64,000 nt of DNA from Micromonospora ferruginea (GTDB lineage Bacteria; Actinomycetota; Actinomycetes; Mycobacteriales; Micromonosporaceae). Of the stretch, positions 53,363-61,447 are shown one piece after another. The position numbers were made by a program, and so were the translations under genes. Positions within the stretch are counted from its first letter, which is position 1; each line of letters starts with the position of its first letter. Below the pieces are notes generated by a model that was given only the letters and a program-made list of their open reading frames with translations, made no database searches and had not been told where the DNA came from. Location of the stretch: NCBI RefSeq assembly GCF_013694245.2, contig NZ_CP059322.2:5711001-5775000 (forward strand), read 5' to 3'.

Positions 53363-54598
53363 ATGGGGTACGACGAGTCGGGCCGGACGGTCCCACCGGA
53401 GACGTCGTCCGGCGTGCCCGCCGCGGTGCTGGAGAACGTCTTCGACGACCCGTCGCACGGCGAGCCCGGCCGGGACCGGATCGCGGTGCACGTGGTCTGG
53501 GAGTTCCTGCTGCTCGCCGGCCTGGTGACGGTGACCTGGCTGCTCTGGCGGGAGGACTCCGACGCGTTGCGCGGCGGCGCGCTGAAGACGCTGCTGGTCG
53601 ACGTGGCCGGGCTCGGCCTGCTCACCCTGGCCGCCGGCCTGAGCCTGCGGGCGGCGGCGGTGAACCTGGCGATCGGCCCGGTCGCCCTGGCCGCCGCGCT
53701 GCACTACGCCGAGCAGGGTGACCAGGGCGCCCGGGAGGCGCTGCTGCCGGCGCTCGCGGTGGCGGCGGCCGGCGGGTTGGCGATCGCCCTGGCCGTGGTG
53801 GTGCTGCACGTGCCCGGCTGGGCGGCGAGCCTGGCCGGCGCGGCCGGCGTGATCGTCTGGCTGGAGCGGCGGACCGCCCCGGTCACCGTCCAGGGCGACT
53901 ACGACCCCCGGCGCACCGCGCTCTACCTCTTCGTCGGCTTCGCCGCGGTGGCCGTCCTCGGTGGCCTCTTCGGCGCGATCAAACCGGTGCGTCGGCTGAT
54001 CGGCCGGTTCCGTCCGGTCGCCGACCCGGCCCGGCGGCGCGGCGCGGTGGCCGCGACGGTGACCGCGCTGGCGATCGTCGGCTCCACGGTGCTGGCCATG
54101 TTCGGCGGGATGCTGATCGCCGCGAACGGCGACGGCACGGTCACCCCGGGCACCGGCCTGGACTGGTCGGTGCTGGCGGTCGGCACGGTGCTGCTCGGCG
54201 GCACCAGCGCGTACGGCCGGCGCGGCGGCATCTTCGGCGCGCTGCTCTCGGTCTGCCTGGTGGTGGTGTTCCTGGCCTGGACCGTGGCGCACGACTGGAC
54301 GGTCAGCCGCTGGGCGGTCGGCGGCGCGGCCCTCGGCGCCGGGCTGCTGGTCACCCGGCTGGTGGAGACGTTCGGGCGGCCCCGCCCCGCGCCGCCCGGT
54401 CCGGGCGCGTCCGGCCCGCCGCGGCCGACCGGCGACGGCACGCTCAGCAGCGGCTGGGCGATGACGCCGGCGCCCGAGCCGGCCGACACCTGGCCGTCGG
54501 TGCTGCCGGTGCGCGGCGACACCGACACGCCTGTCGACGCGTGGGAGGCGCCGCGCTGGGAGAGCGAGCCGCGCCGCTGGGACGCCGACGGCCGCTGA
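53363..54598 (+). CDS. Membrane protein resembling a ribose/branched-chain ABC permease (orphan)
   Basis: A 411-residue protein with about nine hydrophobic segments between residues 45 and 330 and a long Pro/Arg/Trp-rich cytoplasmic tail. AAAVNLAIGPVALAAAL and LAVGTVLLGGTSAYGRRGGIFGALLSVCLVVV resemble the BPD_transp_2 motifs of RbsC-type permeases (DLSVGS... GGTSLxGGRGxxxGTLLGAL). No ATPase or binding protein gene is adjacent, so it may have a non-transport role or use components elsewhere. ATG 53363 has GGGAGG nine nt upstream. Confidence 0.65.
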   Translation: MGYDESGRTVPPETSSGVPAAVLENVFDDPSHGEPGRDRIAVHVVWEFLLLAGLVTVTWLLWREDSDALRGGALKTLLVDVAGLGLLTLAAGLSLRAAAVNLAIGPVALAAALHYAEQGDQGAREALLPALAVAAAGGLAIALAVVVLHVPGWAASLAGAAGVIVWLERRTAPVTVQGDYDPRRTALYLFVGFAAVAVLGGLFGAIKPVRRLIGRFRPVADPARRRGAVAATVTALAIVGSTVLAMFGGMLIAANGDGTVTPGTGLDWSVLAVGTVLLGGTSAYGRRGGIFGALLSVCLVVVFLAWTVAHDWTVSRWAVGGAALGAGLLVTRLVETFGRPRPAPPGPGASGPPRPTGDGTLSSGWAMTPAPEPADTWPSVLPVRGDTDTPVDAWEAPRWESEPRRWDADGR

Positions 54599-54648
54599 CG
54601 CCGCCCGTGTGGCGTCGCGTCCGGCGGGCCGGAGCTGATCTCGCCGGT

Positions 54649-54654
54649 TAGGCT
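54649..54654 (+). promoter_or_regulatory. Candidate -10 box for the 54662 gene
   Basis: TAGGCT ends seven nt before ATG 54662; no ribosome-binding site is present. Confidence 0.4.
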
Positions 54655-54661
54655 CGGCGGC

Positions 54662-54964
54662 ATGACGGAGACTCCTGCCCCCGGCGGCCGTACCTTCGAC
54701 GAGCTCGACAAGCTCTCCACCGAGGAGCTGCGCGAGCAGGCGTTCCACCTGGCCCGGGAGCGTCGCGACGTGGGGTTCTTCTGGTCGGTGCTGCGGCACC
54801 TGCCGAACGCCGACGAGGCCGCCGCCCTGGACGGGGCGCCGAACTCGGTCGGCCCGACCATCGACGAGGCCAACGCGCTGTGGCGCGAGCTGACCGGGCA
54901 CGGCTACGAGGAGTCCGCGCCGCTGCTGCGCGCCGCCTTCATCGACTACCTGATGAAGCACTGA
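54662..54964 (+). CDS. Conserved-looking hypothetical protein (100 aa)
   Basis: MTETPAPGGRTFDELDKLSTEELREQAFHLARERRDVGFFWSVLRHLPNADEAAALDGAPNSVGPTIDEANALWRELTGHGYEESAPLLRAAFIDYLMKH. A small, acidic, mostly helical soluble protein with a possible two-helix repeat. I do not recognise the family. The predicted leaderless start and good codon bias support a real gene. It lies between the orphan permease-like gene and a membrane-protein gene. Confidence 0.75.
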   Translation: MTETPAPGGRTFDELDKLSTEELREQAFHLARERRDVGFFWSVLRHLPNADEAAALDGAPNSVGPTIDEANALWRELTGHGYEESAPLLRAAFIDYLMKH

Positions 54965-55046
54965 CCCGGTGGCCGTCCGCCGGCCGGCGCCGGCCGCGCG
55001 GTGGCGCAGGTTTGCCCGGCGCGGCGGCCCGGGAACTGACCGTTCC

Positions 55047-55538
55047 ATGGCCCTCACCAACCGCCCCCGCACCGTCTCCCGGTACGGCACGGCCGCCGGC
55101 ACCGGCACGCTCGCCGCGTTCCTGCTCGTCGCGGTCGGCGGCAGCCCGATGTACGTGGGGTGGGCGCAGGGCCACACCGACCCGACCGGCGCCGGCGGCT
55201 GGTTCCTGCGGCTGCTGGCCTGGCCGGCCTGGCGGTGGCACGCGGACGAGGGGCTGTTCACCGCCAACCTGCGGGCGATCCTGCTGATCGTGGCCGCCGC
55301 GGCGCTGCTCTACCTGCTGCCCGGCCCGCAGGTGGACCGGGTGGCCGCCTCGGGCAGCCAGTTCCTCTCCGGCTGGGGCGCGTACGCCCTGGCCGCCGGC
55401 ATCGCCGCGTTGCTCGCCACGCTCCTCGGACCGGGCGGCACGCTCTACGCCGCCTTCCAGGCCGCGAGCGCCGGCGTCACGTACGGCTTCTTCGCCGGCT
55501 GGATCGTCGGCCTGGCCAGCCTGGGCGGCCGCGCCTGA
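55047..55538 (+). CDS. Hypothetical membrane protein
   Basis: A 163-residue protein with four hydrophobic segments (GTLAAFLLVAVGGSPMYVGWA, LRAILLIVAAAALLYLLPG, GAYALAAGIAALLATLLG, YGFFAGWIVGLASLGG) and a Trp-rich outer loop (GGWFLRLLAWPAWRWHADEGLF). No known motif. It converges on the osmoprotectant ATPase gene, 34 nt away. The start ATG 55047 follows no strong ribosome site. Confidence 0.7.
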   Translation: MALTNRPRTVSRYGTAAGTGTLAAFLLVAVGGSPMYVGWAQGHTDPTGAGGWFLRLLAWPAWRWHADEGLFTANLRAILLIVAAAALLYLLPGPQVDRVAASGSQFLSGWGAYALAAGIAALLATLLGPGGTLYAAFQAASAGVTYGFFAGWIVGLASLGGRA

Positions 55539-55572
55539 CCCGGCCCGGATCGTCGGCCCGGCCAGGTCGGTC

Positions 55573-56565
55573 TCAGTCCACCGCGCCGAGGGTCAGCACC
55601 CGGGCCCGGGTCAGCAGCCCGACCGGGCGGCCCTCCTCGGTGACCACCGCCTGCTCGGCGCCGGAGGTGAGCAGCGCGCCCAGCGCCTCGTAGGCCGAGC
55701 CGCCCAGCGCCAGGGTGGGCAGGCCGGCGCCCTCGTCGGCCGGCAGCGGCTCGAGCACCGCGTGGGTCACCGGGGTCACCGCCAGCCGCCGGATGCCCCG
55801 GTCGGCGCCGACGAACTCGCGGACGAACGCCGAGGCGGGCGAGCCGAGCAGCGCGGCCGGGGTGTCGTACTGCTCCAGGACGCCGCCCTCGGACAGCACG
55901 GCGATCCGGTCGCCCAGCCGCACCGCCTCGTCGAGGTCGTGGGTGACCAGCACGATGGTCTTGCGGACCTCGGCCTGCAACCGGAGGAACTCCTCCTGCA
56001 AGCGGGTGCGGACGATCGGGTCGACGGCCGAGAAGGGCTCGTCCATCAGCAGCACCACCGGGTCGGCGGCGAGCGCCCGGGCGACCCCCACCCGCTGCCG
56101 CTGGCCGCCGGAGAGCTCGTGCGGGTAGCGCTTGCCGAACTGCGCCGGATCGAGCCCGACCAGTTCCAGCAGCTCACCCACCCGGTCGCGGGTGCGGTCC
56201 CGGGACCAGCCCAGCAGCCCCGGCACGGTGGCCACGTTGGCGGCCACGGTCTGGTGCGGGAACAGGCCGACGTTCTGGATCACGTAGCCGATGCGGCGAC
56301 GCAACGCCACCGGGTCGACCCGGGTGACGTCGTCGTCGCCGAGCAAAATCCGCCCATCGGTCGGCTCGATCAGCCGGTTGATCATCCGCAGCACGGTGGA
56401 CTTGCCGCAGCCGGACGGGCCGATCAGCACCACCAGCTCGCCGGCCTTGACGTCCAGGCTCAGCTCGCGGACCGCCTCGGTGCCGTCCGGATAGCGCTTG
56501 CGGATGCGCTCCAGCGTGATCGAGGCGGCGCCGTGACCGGCGGTGGTCTCCGGGGTAACGTCCAC
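55573..56565 (-). CDS. Osmoprotectant (glycine betaine/choline/proline) ABC transporter ATP-binding protein
   Basis: A 330-residue ABC ATPase of the OpuBA/OpuCA/ProV type: Walker A GPSGCGKSTVLRMINRLIEPTDG, signature LSGGQRQRVGVARALAADP, Walker B VVLLMDEPFSAVDPIVRTRLQ, H-loop VLVTHDLDEAVRLGDRIAVL, and a C-terminal CBS-like region (LLTSGAEQAVVTEEGRPVGLLTRARVLTLG) that may sense ionic strength. GTG 56565 lies two bases from the divergent permease start, so the promoters of both units must overlap the coding sequences. Confidence 0.9.
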   Translation of the reverse strand: MDVTPETTAGHGAASITLERIRKRYPDGTEAVRELSLDVKAGELVVLIGPSGCGKSTVLRMINRLIEPTDGRILLGDDDVTRVDPVALRRRIGYVIQNVGLFPHQTVAANVATVPGLLGWSRDRTRDRVGELLELVGLDPAQFGKRYPHELSGGQRQRVGVARALAADPVVLLMDEPFSAVDPIVRTRLQEEFLRLQAEVRKTIVLVTHDLDEAVRLGDRIAVLSEGGVLEQYDTPAALLGSPASAFVREFVGADRGIRRLAVTPVTHAVLEPLPADEGAGLPTLALGGSAYEALGALLTSGAEQAVVTEEGRPVGLLTRARVLTLGAVD

Positions 56566-56567
56566 GT

Positions 56568-57254
56568 GTGTTCCTCCACCTGAGCTACCGGGCCGCCCCG
56601 GGTAATCCGTGGTTCTCCTGGCAGTACGTGCGGGACAACTCTGACACCATCCTCGCCGCGCTGCGCGAGCACACCTGGCTGACCGCCCGGGCCGTGGTGA
56701 TCGCCGCGTTGGTGGCGCTGCCGCTCGCGGTGGCAGCGTACTGGTTCCGGTCGCTGGCCGCGTCCATCCTGGCGTTGACCGGGGTGCTCTACACGATCCC
56801 GTCGCTGGCGCTGTTCGCCTTCCTCGCGCCCTATCTGGGGATCGGCGCGGCGACCGTGCTCACCGTGGTGGCGCTCTACGCGTTGCTGGTCATCGTGCGC
56901 AACACGCTGGCCGGCCTGAACCAGGTGCCACCGGAGGTGCGGGAGGCCGCCGAGGGCATGGGTTACGGCCGCTGGGGCCGGTTGTTCCGGATCGAGCTGC
57001 CGCTGGCGCTGCCCGGCATCCTCACCGGCGTACGGCTGGCGACGGTGTCCACGGTCGCGCTGGTCACGGTGGGGGTGGTGGTCGGCCGGGGCGGCCTCGG
57101 GCAGCTCATCTTCGCCGGCTTCCAGAACAACTTCTACAAGGCGCAGATCATGACCGGCACGGTGCTCTGCGTGCTGTTGGCGCTGGTGCTCGACCTGATC
57201 CTGGCCGGGGTGGGCCGGCTGCTCACCCCGTGGCTGCGCGGGAGAATCTCATGA
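56568..57254 (+). CDS. Osmoprotectant ABC transporter permease 1
   Basis: A 228-residue BPD_transp_1 permease: about five to six helices and the EAA loop REAAEGMGYGRWGRLFRIELPLALPGILTGVRLATVSTVALVTVGVVVGRGGLGQLIFAG. This matches OpuBB/OpuBD-type subunits. It begins with GTG 56568, almost abutting the divergent ATPase start, and overlaps permease 2 by ATGA. Confidence 0.9.
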   Translation: MFLHLSYRAAPGNPWFSWQYVRDNSDTILAALREHTWLTARAVVIAALVALPLAVAAYWFRSLAASILALTGVLYTIPSLALFAFLAPYLGIGAATVLTVVALYALLVIVRNTLAGLNQVPPEVREAAEGMGYGRWGRLFRIELPLALPGILTGVRLATVSTVALVTVGVVVGRGGLGQLIFAGFQNNFYKAQIMTGTVLCVLLALVLDLILAGVGRLLTPWLRGRIS

Positions 57255-57973
57255 ACCCGGTGCAGGCGGCGGTGACCTGGCTGAACGACCCGCTCAACTG
57301 GACCAACCCCGGCGGGGTGCTGGACCGGCTCGGCGAGCACCTGAGCATGTCCGCCCTGGCGGTGCTGCTCGGCTGCCTGGTGGCCTGGCCGGTGGGCCTC
57401 TGGCTCGGGCACAGCGGGCGCGGTGGCGGGCTGGTGCTGCTGGTCTCCAACGTCACCCTGGCGATCCCCACCCTGGCCCTGCTCACCATCCTGCCGCTGA
57501 CCTTCCTCGGGTTCGGCCGCGCGTCCGTGGTGGTGGCGCTCGCGGTGTTCGCGGTGCCGCCGCTGCTGGCGAACGCGTACACCGGGGTGCGGCAGGCCGA
57601 TGCGGAGGCCCGGGACGCCGCGCGCGGAATGGGGCTCTCCGGCGGGCAGGTGCTGCGCCGGGTGGAGCTGCCGCTCGCGGTGCCCTATCTGGCGGCCGGG
57701 TTCCGGACCGCGTCCGTGCAGGTGGTGGCGACCGCCGCGCTGGCGTCGTTCGTCAACGGCGGCGGGCTGGGCCAGATCATCCGGGCCGGCTTCGGTCTGG
57801 ACATCGCCGCCGGCGGCGGCCAGATCATCGCCGGCGGCCTGCTGGTGGCCGGCCTGGCGATGCTGGTCGAGGCCGTGCTCGCAGTGGTGGAGCGGATGGT
57901 GACGCCGCGTCCGCTGCGCCGGGTCCGGCGGCGGGCGAACCGCCGCGCCGAGGCGGCCACGGCCGGCGGCTGA
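57251..57973 (+). CDS. Osmoprotectant ABC transporter permease 2
   Basis: A 240-residue permease: helices include LAVLLGCLVAWPVGLWLGHS and VLLVSNVTLAIPTLALLTILPLTF; the EAA loop is EARDAARGMGLSGGQVLRRVELPLAVPYLAAGFRTASVQVVATAALASFVNGGGLGQIIRAGFG. Paralogous to permease 1; the two form the heterodimeric channel for the ATPase at 55573 and the binding protein at 58160. ATG 57251 overlaps the upstream stop. Confidence 0.9.
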   Translation: MNPVQAAVTWLNDPLNWTNPGGVLDRLGEHLSMSALAVLLGCLVAWPVGLWLGHSGRGGGLVLLVSNVTLAIPTLALLTILPLTFLGFGRASVVVALAVFAVPPLLANAYTGVRQADAEARDAARGMGLSGGQVLRRVELPLAVPYLAAGFRTASVQVVATAALASFVNGGGLGQIIRAGFGLDIAAGGGQIIAGGLLVAGLAMLVEAVLAVVERMVTPRPLRRVRRRANRRAEAATAGG

Positions 57974-58159
57974 CCGCTCCTCCGGCCCGGTGTGAGTGCC
58001 GGGTCACCGTCCGGGTGACGATCGGATGACGAAAACCGCTCCGAATTTGTCGGTCGGGTCCGGAGGATGTTGGGTGAAGTCGCGGGCGGCGTTCGGATCG
58101 CCCGTCGGACACGCGGCCGGCCCGAAGGGGTCGCGCCGGGACACGGAAGGCGGGCAGTG

Positions 58160-59164
58160 ATGCGCGCACGTTCACGGCTGGCCGCGGGGGCCTTCGGGGC
58201 CCTCGTCGCGGCGAGCCTCCTCACCGGCTGCGGCGACGCCGGCTCGTCCGGCACCGACGCGCCCGACGCCGGCGCCTCGGGCGCCGGCTGCGCCCCGGTG
58301 GCGGGTGACCAGTTGGTCGTCCTCACCGACGACAAGAAGCTCCAGAACACCGACAACGTCCTGCCCGCGATCAACGCGAAGGCGGCCACCCCGCCGCTGG
58401 TCGCCGCGCTCGACAAGGTCTCCGCGAAGCTCGACACGCCCAAGCTGATCCAGCTCAACCGGGCGGTCGACGTCGACCGCAAGACCCCGCAGGTGGCGGC
58501 GCAGGAGTTCGCCGGCGCCAACGGCGTGACCGACGGGATCGAGAAGGGCCCGGGCGGCCAGGTGACGGTCGGCGCGGGCAACTTCAGCGAGAGCCAGACC
58601 GTCGCCGAGCTCTACAAGATCGCGCTCACCGCCGCTGGCTACCAGGTCAAGGTGCAGACGATCGGCAACCGGGAGCTCTACGAGCCGGCCCTGCAGAAGG
58701 GCCAGATCCAGGTCGTTCCGGAATACGCCGCCACCATGGCCGAGTTCCTCAACACCAAGACCAACGGCAAGGACGCGCAGCCGGTCTCCTCGCCCGAGCT
58801 GGACAAGACGGTCTCGGCGCTCAAGTCCCAGGGCGACAAGGCCGGCCTGGTGTTCGGCCAGCCGTCCCAGGCGCAGGACCAGAACGCCTTCGCGGTCACC
58901 AAGGCCTTCGCCGACAAGTACGGCGTGTCGACCCTCTCCGACCTGGCCGCGAAGTGCTCGGGCCAGGCCACCGTGCTGGCCGGTCCGCCGGAGTGCCCGC
59001 AGCGGCCGAAGTGCCAGGCCGGTCTCGTCCAGGTCTACGACTTCAAGGCCGGCTCGTTCAGCTCGCTGGACGCGGGCGGCCCGCAGACCAAGAACGCGCT
59101 GAAGACCGGTTCCGCAAGCGTCGGCCTGGTGTTCTCCTCCGACGCCGCGCTCGCCACGAGCTGA
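58160..59164 (+). CDS. Osmoprotectant ABC transporter substrate-binding lipoprotein, apparently circularly permuted
   Basis: A 334-residue lipoprotein (lipobox SLLTGC, Cys23). The core GAGNFSESQTVAELYKIALTAAGYQVKVQTIGNRELYEPALQKGQIQVVPEYAATMAEFLN and AVTKAFADKYGVSTLSDLAAKC, GPPECPQRPKC, DAGGPQTKNALKTGSASVGLVFSSDAAL match the OpuAC/OpuCC family. The segment LVVLTDDKKLQNTDNVLPAINAK...LIQLNRAVDVDRKTPQVAAQEF, normally at the C terminus after VGLVFSTDGAI, is here at the N terminus. The gene ends right after SSDAALATS. It would bind glycine betaine or choline-like osmolytes outside the cell. Confidence 0.85.
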   Translation: MRARSRLAAGAFGALVAASLLTGCGDAGSSGTDAPDAGASGAGCAPVAGDQLVVLTDDKKLQNTDNVLPAINAKAATPPLVAALDKVSAKLDTPKLIQLNRAVDVDRKTPQVAAQEFAGANGVTDGIEKGPGGQVTVGAGNFSESQTVAELYKIALTAAGYQVKVQTIGNRELYEPALQKGQIQVVPEYAATMAEFLNTKTNGKDAQPVSSPELDKTVSALKSQGDKAGLVFGQPSQAQDQNAFAVTKAFADKYGVSTLSDLAAKCSGQATVLAGPPECPQRPKCQAGLVQVYDFKAGSFSSLDAGGPQTKNALKTGSASVGLVFSSDAALATS

Positions 59165-59169
59165 TCCAC

Positions 59170-59209
59170 CGCCGCCGGCCGGTCGCACCTCGGTGACCGG
59201 CCGGCGGCG
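59170..59209 (+). terminator. Strong hairpin terminator after the osmoprotectant transporter
   Basis: CGCCGCCGGCCGGTC (59170-59184) and GACCGGCCGGCGGCG (59195-59209) form a perfect 15-bp stem with a 10-base loop, starting five nt after the binding-protein stop. Confidence 0.8.
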
Positions 59210-59298
59210 TCCCACCCGGGCGGCACGCTCAGCGCTCCGTGCACCGGGTCACGCCGACCCGTTCCCCTCCGGTGGAACTCTCGGTACTCTCCGATCCC

Positions 59299-61398
59299 AT
59301 GCCCGCCTCGGTATCCCTCGCCGACAAGCGCACCCCGACGCCGCTGACCGTCCTGTTCTGGATCGGTGTGGGGCTGGCGCCCCTGGCGGCACTGATCCTG
59401 CTGGTCGCGGACGGCAACGGCACGCTCCGGTTCGGCGCCGTGCTCGCGATCCTCGCCGTGGTGCTGATCGGCCTGTCCATCGCGCTGCGGCCCGAGTCCG
59501 GTGGTGCCGGCGCCGAGGAGTTGCGCGAGGAGCTGGAACAGCTCCGCCGGGAGTTGCGGGCCGAGATCGTGGCCGCCGCCCAGCGCGGCAACCAGGCCCT
59601 CGACCAGGCACGTCGGGCGGAGGAAACGGCCGGCGCGGTGCGCCATCGACTCGACGCGGCCGCCGCGGGTCTGGCCGCCGCGCCCGTGGAGGAGCGGCCG
59701 GGTGGCCGGGCCCGGGTGCCGGCCGCCGGGGCGTACGAGGCGGGTCGGGTGCGCCGCGACGAGGACGAAGCCGGCGGTCGCTACGGCACCGACCAGCGGG
59801 CCGAGCCGTCCCGGGCGGGCCGTCACGACGTCGAGCGGACCGGGTCCGACACGTACGCCGCCGAGGGGCGGGCCCGACCCGAGCCGCCCGGCGGCGGGCG
59901 CGACCGACCGGCCGGCCACGACGAGGAGCACCCGGGGTTCGGCGGTCACGACGCCGACCCGCCCCGACCCGGCCCCAGGCGGGCGGAGTTCGACGGCCAC
60001 GGCACGGAGCCGGCCCGACCCGGCGGACGCGGGCCGGAGCGCGGCACGGCCGGCGTGTACGGGGCGGCGCGGGTGCCCCAGCCGGGGGCGCGGCCGGAGT
60101 CCCGCCCGGTCGGCATGGTCCACCACACCGAGACGGTGCACGTCACCACGCGGCACACCTTCGTGGGCGGCGGCGACCCGTCCGGTTCCCGGTACGGCGG
60201 ATTCGCCGGCCGGTGGTCCCCGGAGGCGGACCGGTCGCACGGCACCGGGCCGGGCGAGTACCGCGGGGCCGGCCGGGACGACCAGCCGCGCGCCGGCGCG
60301 GATGCGGACGGCTGGCCGGGGAGCCTGCGGGCCGGCGTGGACCGGCCCTGGCCCGGCGCGCACGACGACGACTCGCGGGACGGCGACGTCCGGCCGGGTG
60401 CGCCGAGCGGCGGTCCCGGATGGGCCGGCGACCGCACCGGGCGGGCCGGCGATGCGGCCGGGTGGTCCGGCGACGAGGCCGGGTGGTCCGGCGACGGGAA
60501 CGGGTGGACCGGCGAGGGTTCCGGCCCGGCCGGTGGCGAGCATCCCTGGGCGAGCGTCGGCAGGTCCGCCGCCGGTGGGCCGGGCTGGACCTCGCGGGCG
60601 GGGGACGGCGGCTGGGCCACCGACGACGACCGGGGTCGGCCGGCGGACGAGGCGCCGCCGGCGCCGGCGTGGCCGCGGGCCGGGCAATACGGTTCGGCGA
60701 CGACGCCCGAGCGGTACGGCCGGGAGGCCGCGCCCGAGCGGTACGGTCCGGCGGTTGCGCCCGAGCGGTACGACCGGGAGGCTGCGCCCGAGCGGTACGG
60801 CCACGCCGAGCCGGTCGATCGTCCCGGCCGCGCGACGCCCGCCGAGCCGGACGGCGCGGACTGGTCCGAGTTGCGTGCCGGCAACAGGTGGGCGGCGGTC
60901 CGCGACGACGGCGAGGGGCGGGAGTTCCGCGTCGGTGAGCGGCGGGCCGCGGTGCACGCCGACGGCGCCGGCACCGAGTACCGGATCGAGGACCGCTGGG
61001 CCGCGGTCCGTGGCGCGCCCGGCGGGTACGGCGCCCCGCCACGGCACGACCCCGACCCGTCGTACGGCGCTTCGGGCTCGTCGTGGCCGGACCCGGACCA
61101 CGGCGACTCCGGCCGGTCGCCGGAGAGCCGACCGGCGTTGCCGGCCGGCGGGGTGCCGGTGCCGGACGAGTGGCGACCGCCGACCCAGCGCAGCGGCCAG
61201 CCGGAGTGGCGCCAGGTCGAACCCGAGTGGCGCCGGCCCGAGCCGGAGCGGCGGCAACCGGAGGTGGAGTGGCGACAGCCCGAACCGGAGTGGCGGCAAC
61301 CGGAGCCGGAACGGCGGCAGCCCGAGCCGCAGTGGCACCGGCCGGAGCCCGGCGGCTACGGACCACCGCCCCGGGACGCCGCCGACCGCTGGCGCTGA
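59299..61398 (+). CDS. Membrane protein with coiled coil and long repeat-rich disordered tail
   Basis: About 699 residues from ATG 59299 (TACTCT eight nt upstream). Two membrane helices (LTVLFWIGVGLAPLAALILLVADG and FGAVLAILAVVLIGLSIAL) are followed by a coiled coil (AEELREELEQLRRELRAEIVAAAQRGNQALDQARRAEE) and then about 550 residues of Gly/Arg/Asp/Pro-rich sequence. The tail contains PERYGREAA-type 9-residue repeats and EWRQPEP-type 7-residue repeats. One ordered-looking patch, MVHHTETVHVTTRHTFVGGG, may be a conserved motif. Probably an envelope or divisome-associated scaffold; function unknown. Confidence 0.75.
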   Translation: MPASVSLADKRTPTPLTVLFWIGVGLAPLAALILLVADGNGTLRFGAVLAILAVVLIGLSIALRPESGGAGAEELREELEQLRRELRAEIVAAAQRGNQALDQARRAEETAGAVRHRLDAAAAGLAAAPVEERPGGRARVPAAGAYEAGRVRRDEDEAGGRYGTDQRAEPSRAGRHDVERTGSDTYAAEGRARPEPPGGGRDRPAGHDEEHPGFGGHDADPPRPGPRRAEFDGHGTEPARPGGRGPERGTAGVYGAARVPQPGARPESRPVGMVHHTETVHVTTRHTFVGGGDPSGSRYGGFAGRWSPEADRSHGTGPGEYRGAGRDDQPRAGADADGWPGSLRAGVDRPWPGAHDDDSRDGDVRPGAPSGGPGWAGDRTGRAGDAAGWSGDEAGWSGDGNGWTGEGSGPAGGEHPWASVGRSAAGGPGWTSRAGDGGWATDDDRGRPADEAPPAPAWPRAGQYGSATTPERYGREAAPERYGPAVAPERYDREAAPERYGHAEPVDRPGRATPAEPDGADWSELRAGNRWAAVRDDGEGREFRVGERRAAVHADGAGTEYRIEDRWAAVRGAPGGYGAPPRHDPDPSYGASGSSWPDPDHGDSGRSPESRPALPAGGVPVPDEWRPPTQRSGQPEWRQVEPEWRRPEPERRQPEVEWRQPEPEWRQPEPERRQPEPQWHRPEPGGYGPPPRDAADRWR
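60706..60813. repeat. 27-bp tandem repeat coding PERYGREAA units
   Basis: Four in-frame copies start at 60706, 60733, 60760 and 60787, each beginning CCCGAGCGGTACG. They encode PERYGREAA, PERYGPAVA, PERYDREAA and PERYGHAEP. Confidence 0.9.
61204..61350. repeat. 21-bp tandem repeat coding EWRQPEP units
   Basis: Seven in-frame copies encode EWRQVEP, EWRRPEP, ERRQPEV, EWRQPEP, EWRQPEP, ERRQPEP and QWHRPEP in the C-terminal tail of the membrane protein. Confidence 0.9.
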
Positions 61399-61407
61399 CC
61401 GCCGGCG

Positions 61408-61439
61408 CGGCGGCACCGGGCCGGCACCGGGAGCCGCCG
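61408..61439. terminator. Candidate terminator between convergent genes
   Basis: CGGCGGC (61408-61414) and GCCGCCG (61433-61439) pair perfectly around an 18-base loop in the 49-nt convergent gap before the nuoD-like stop. Confidence 0.4.
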
Positions 61440-61447
61440 GGACGGCG

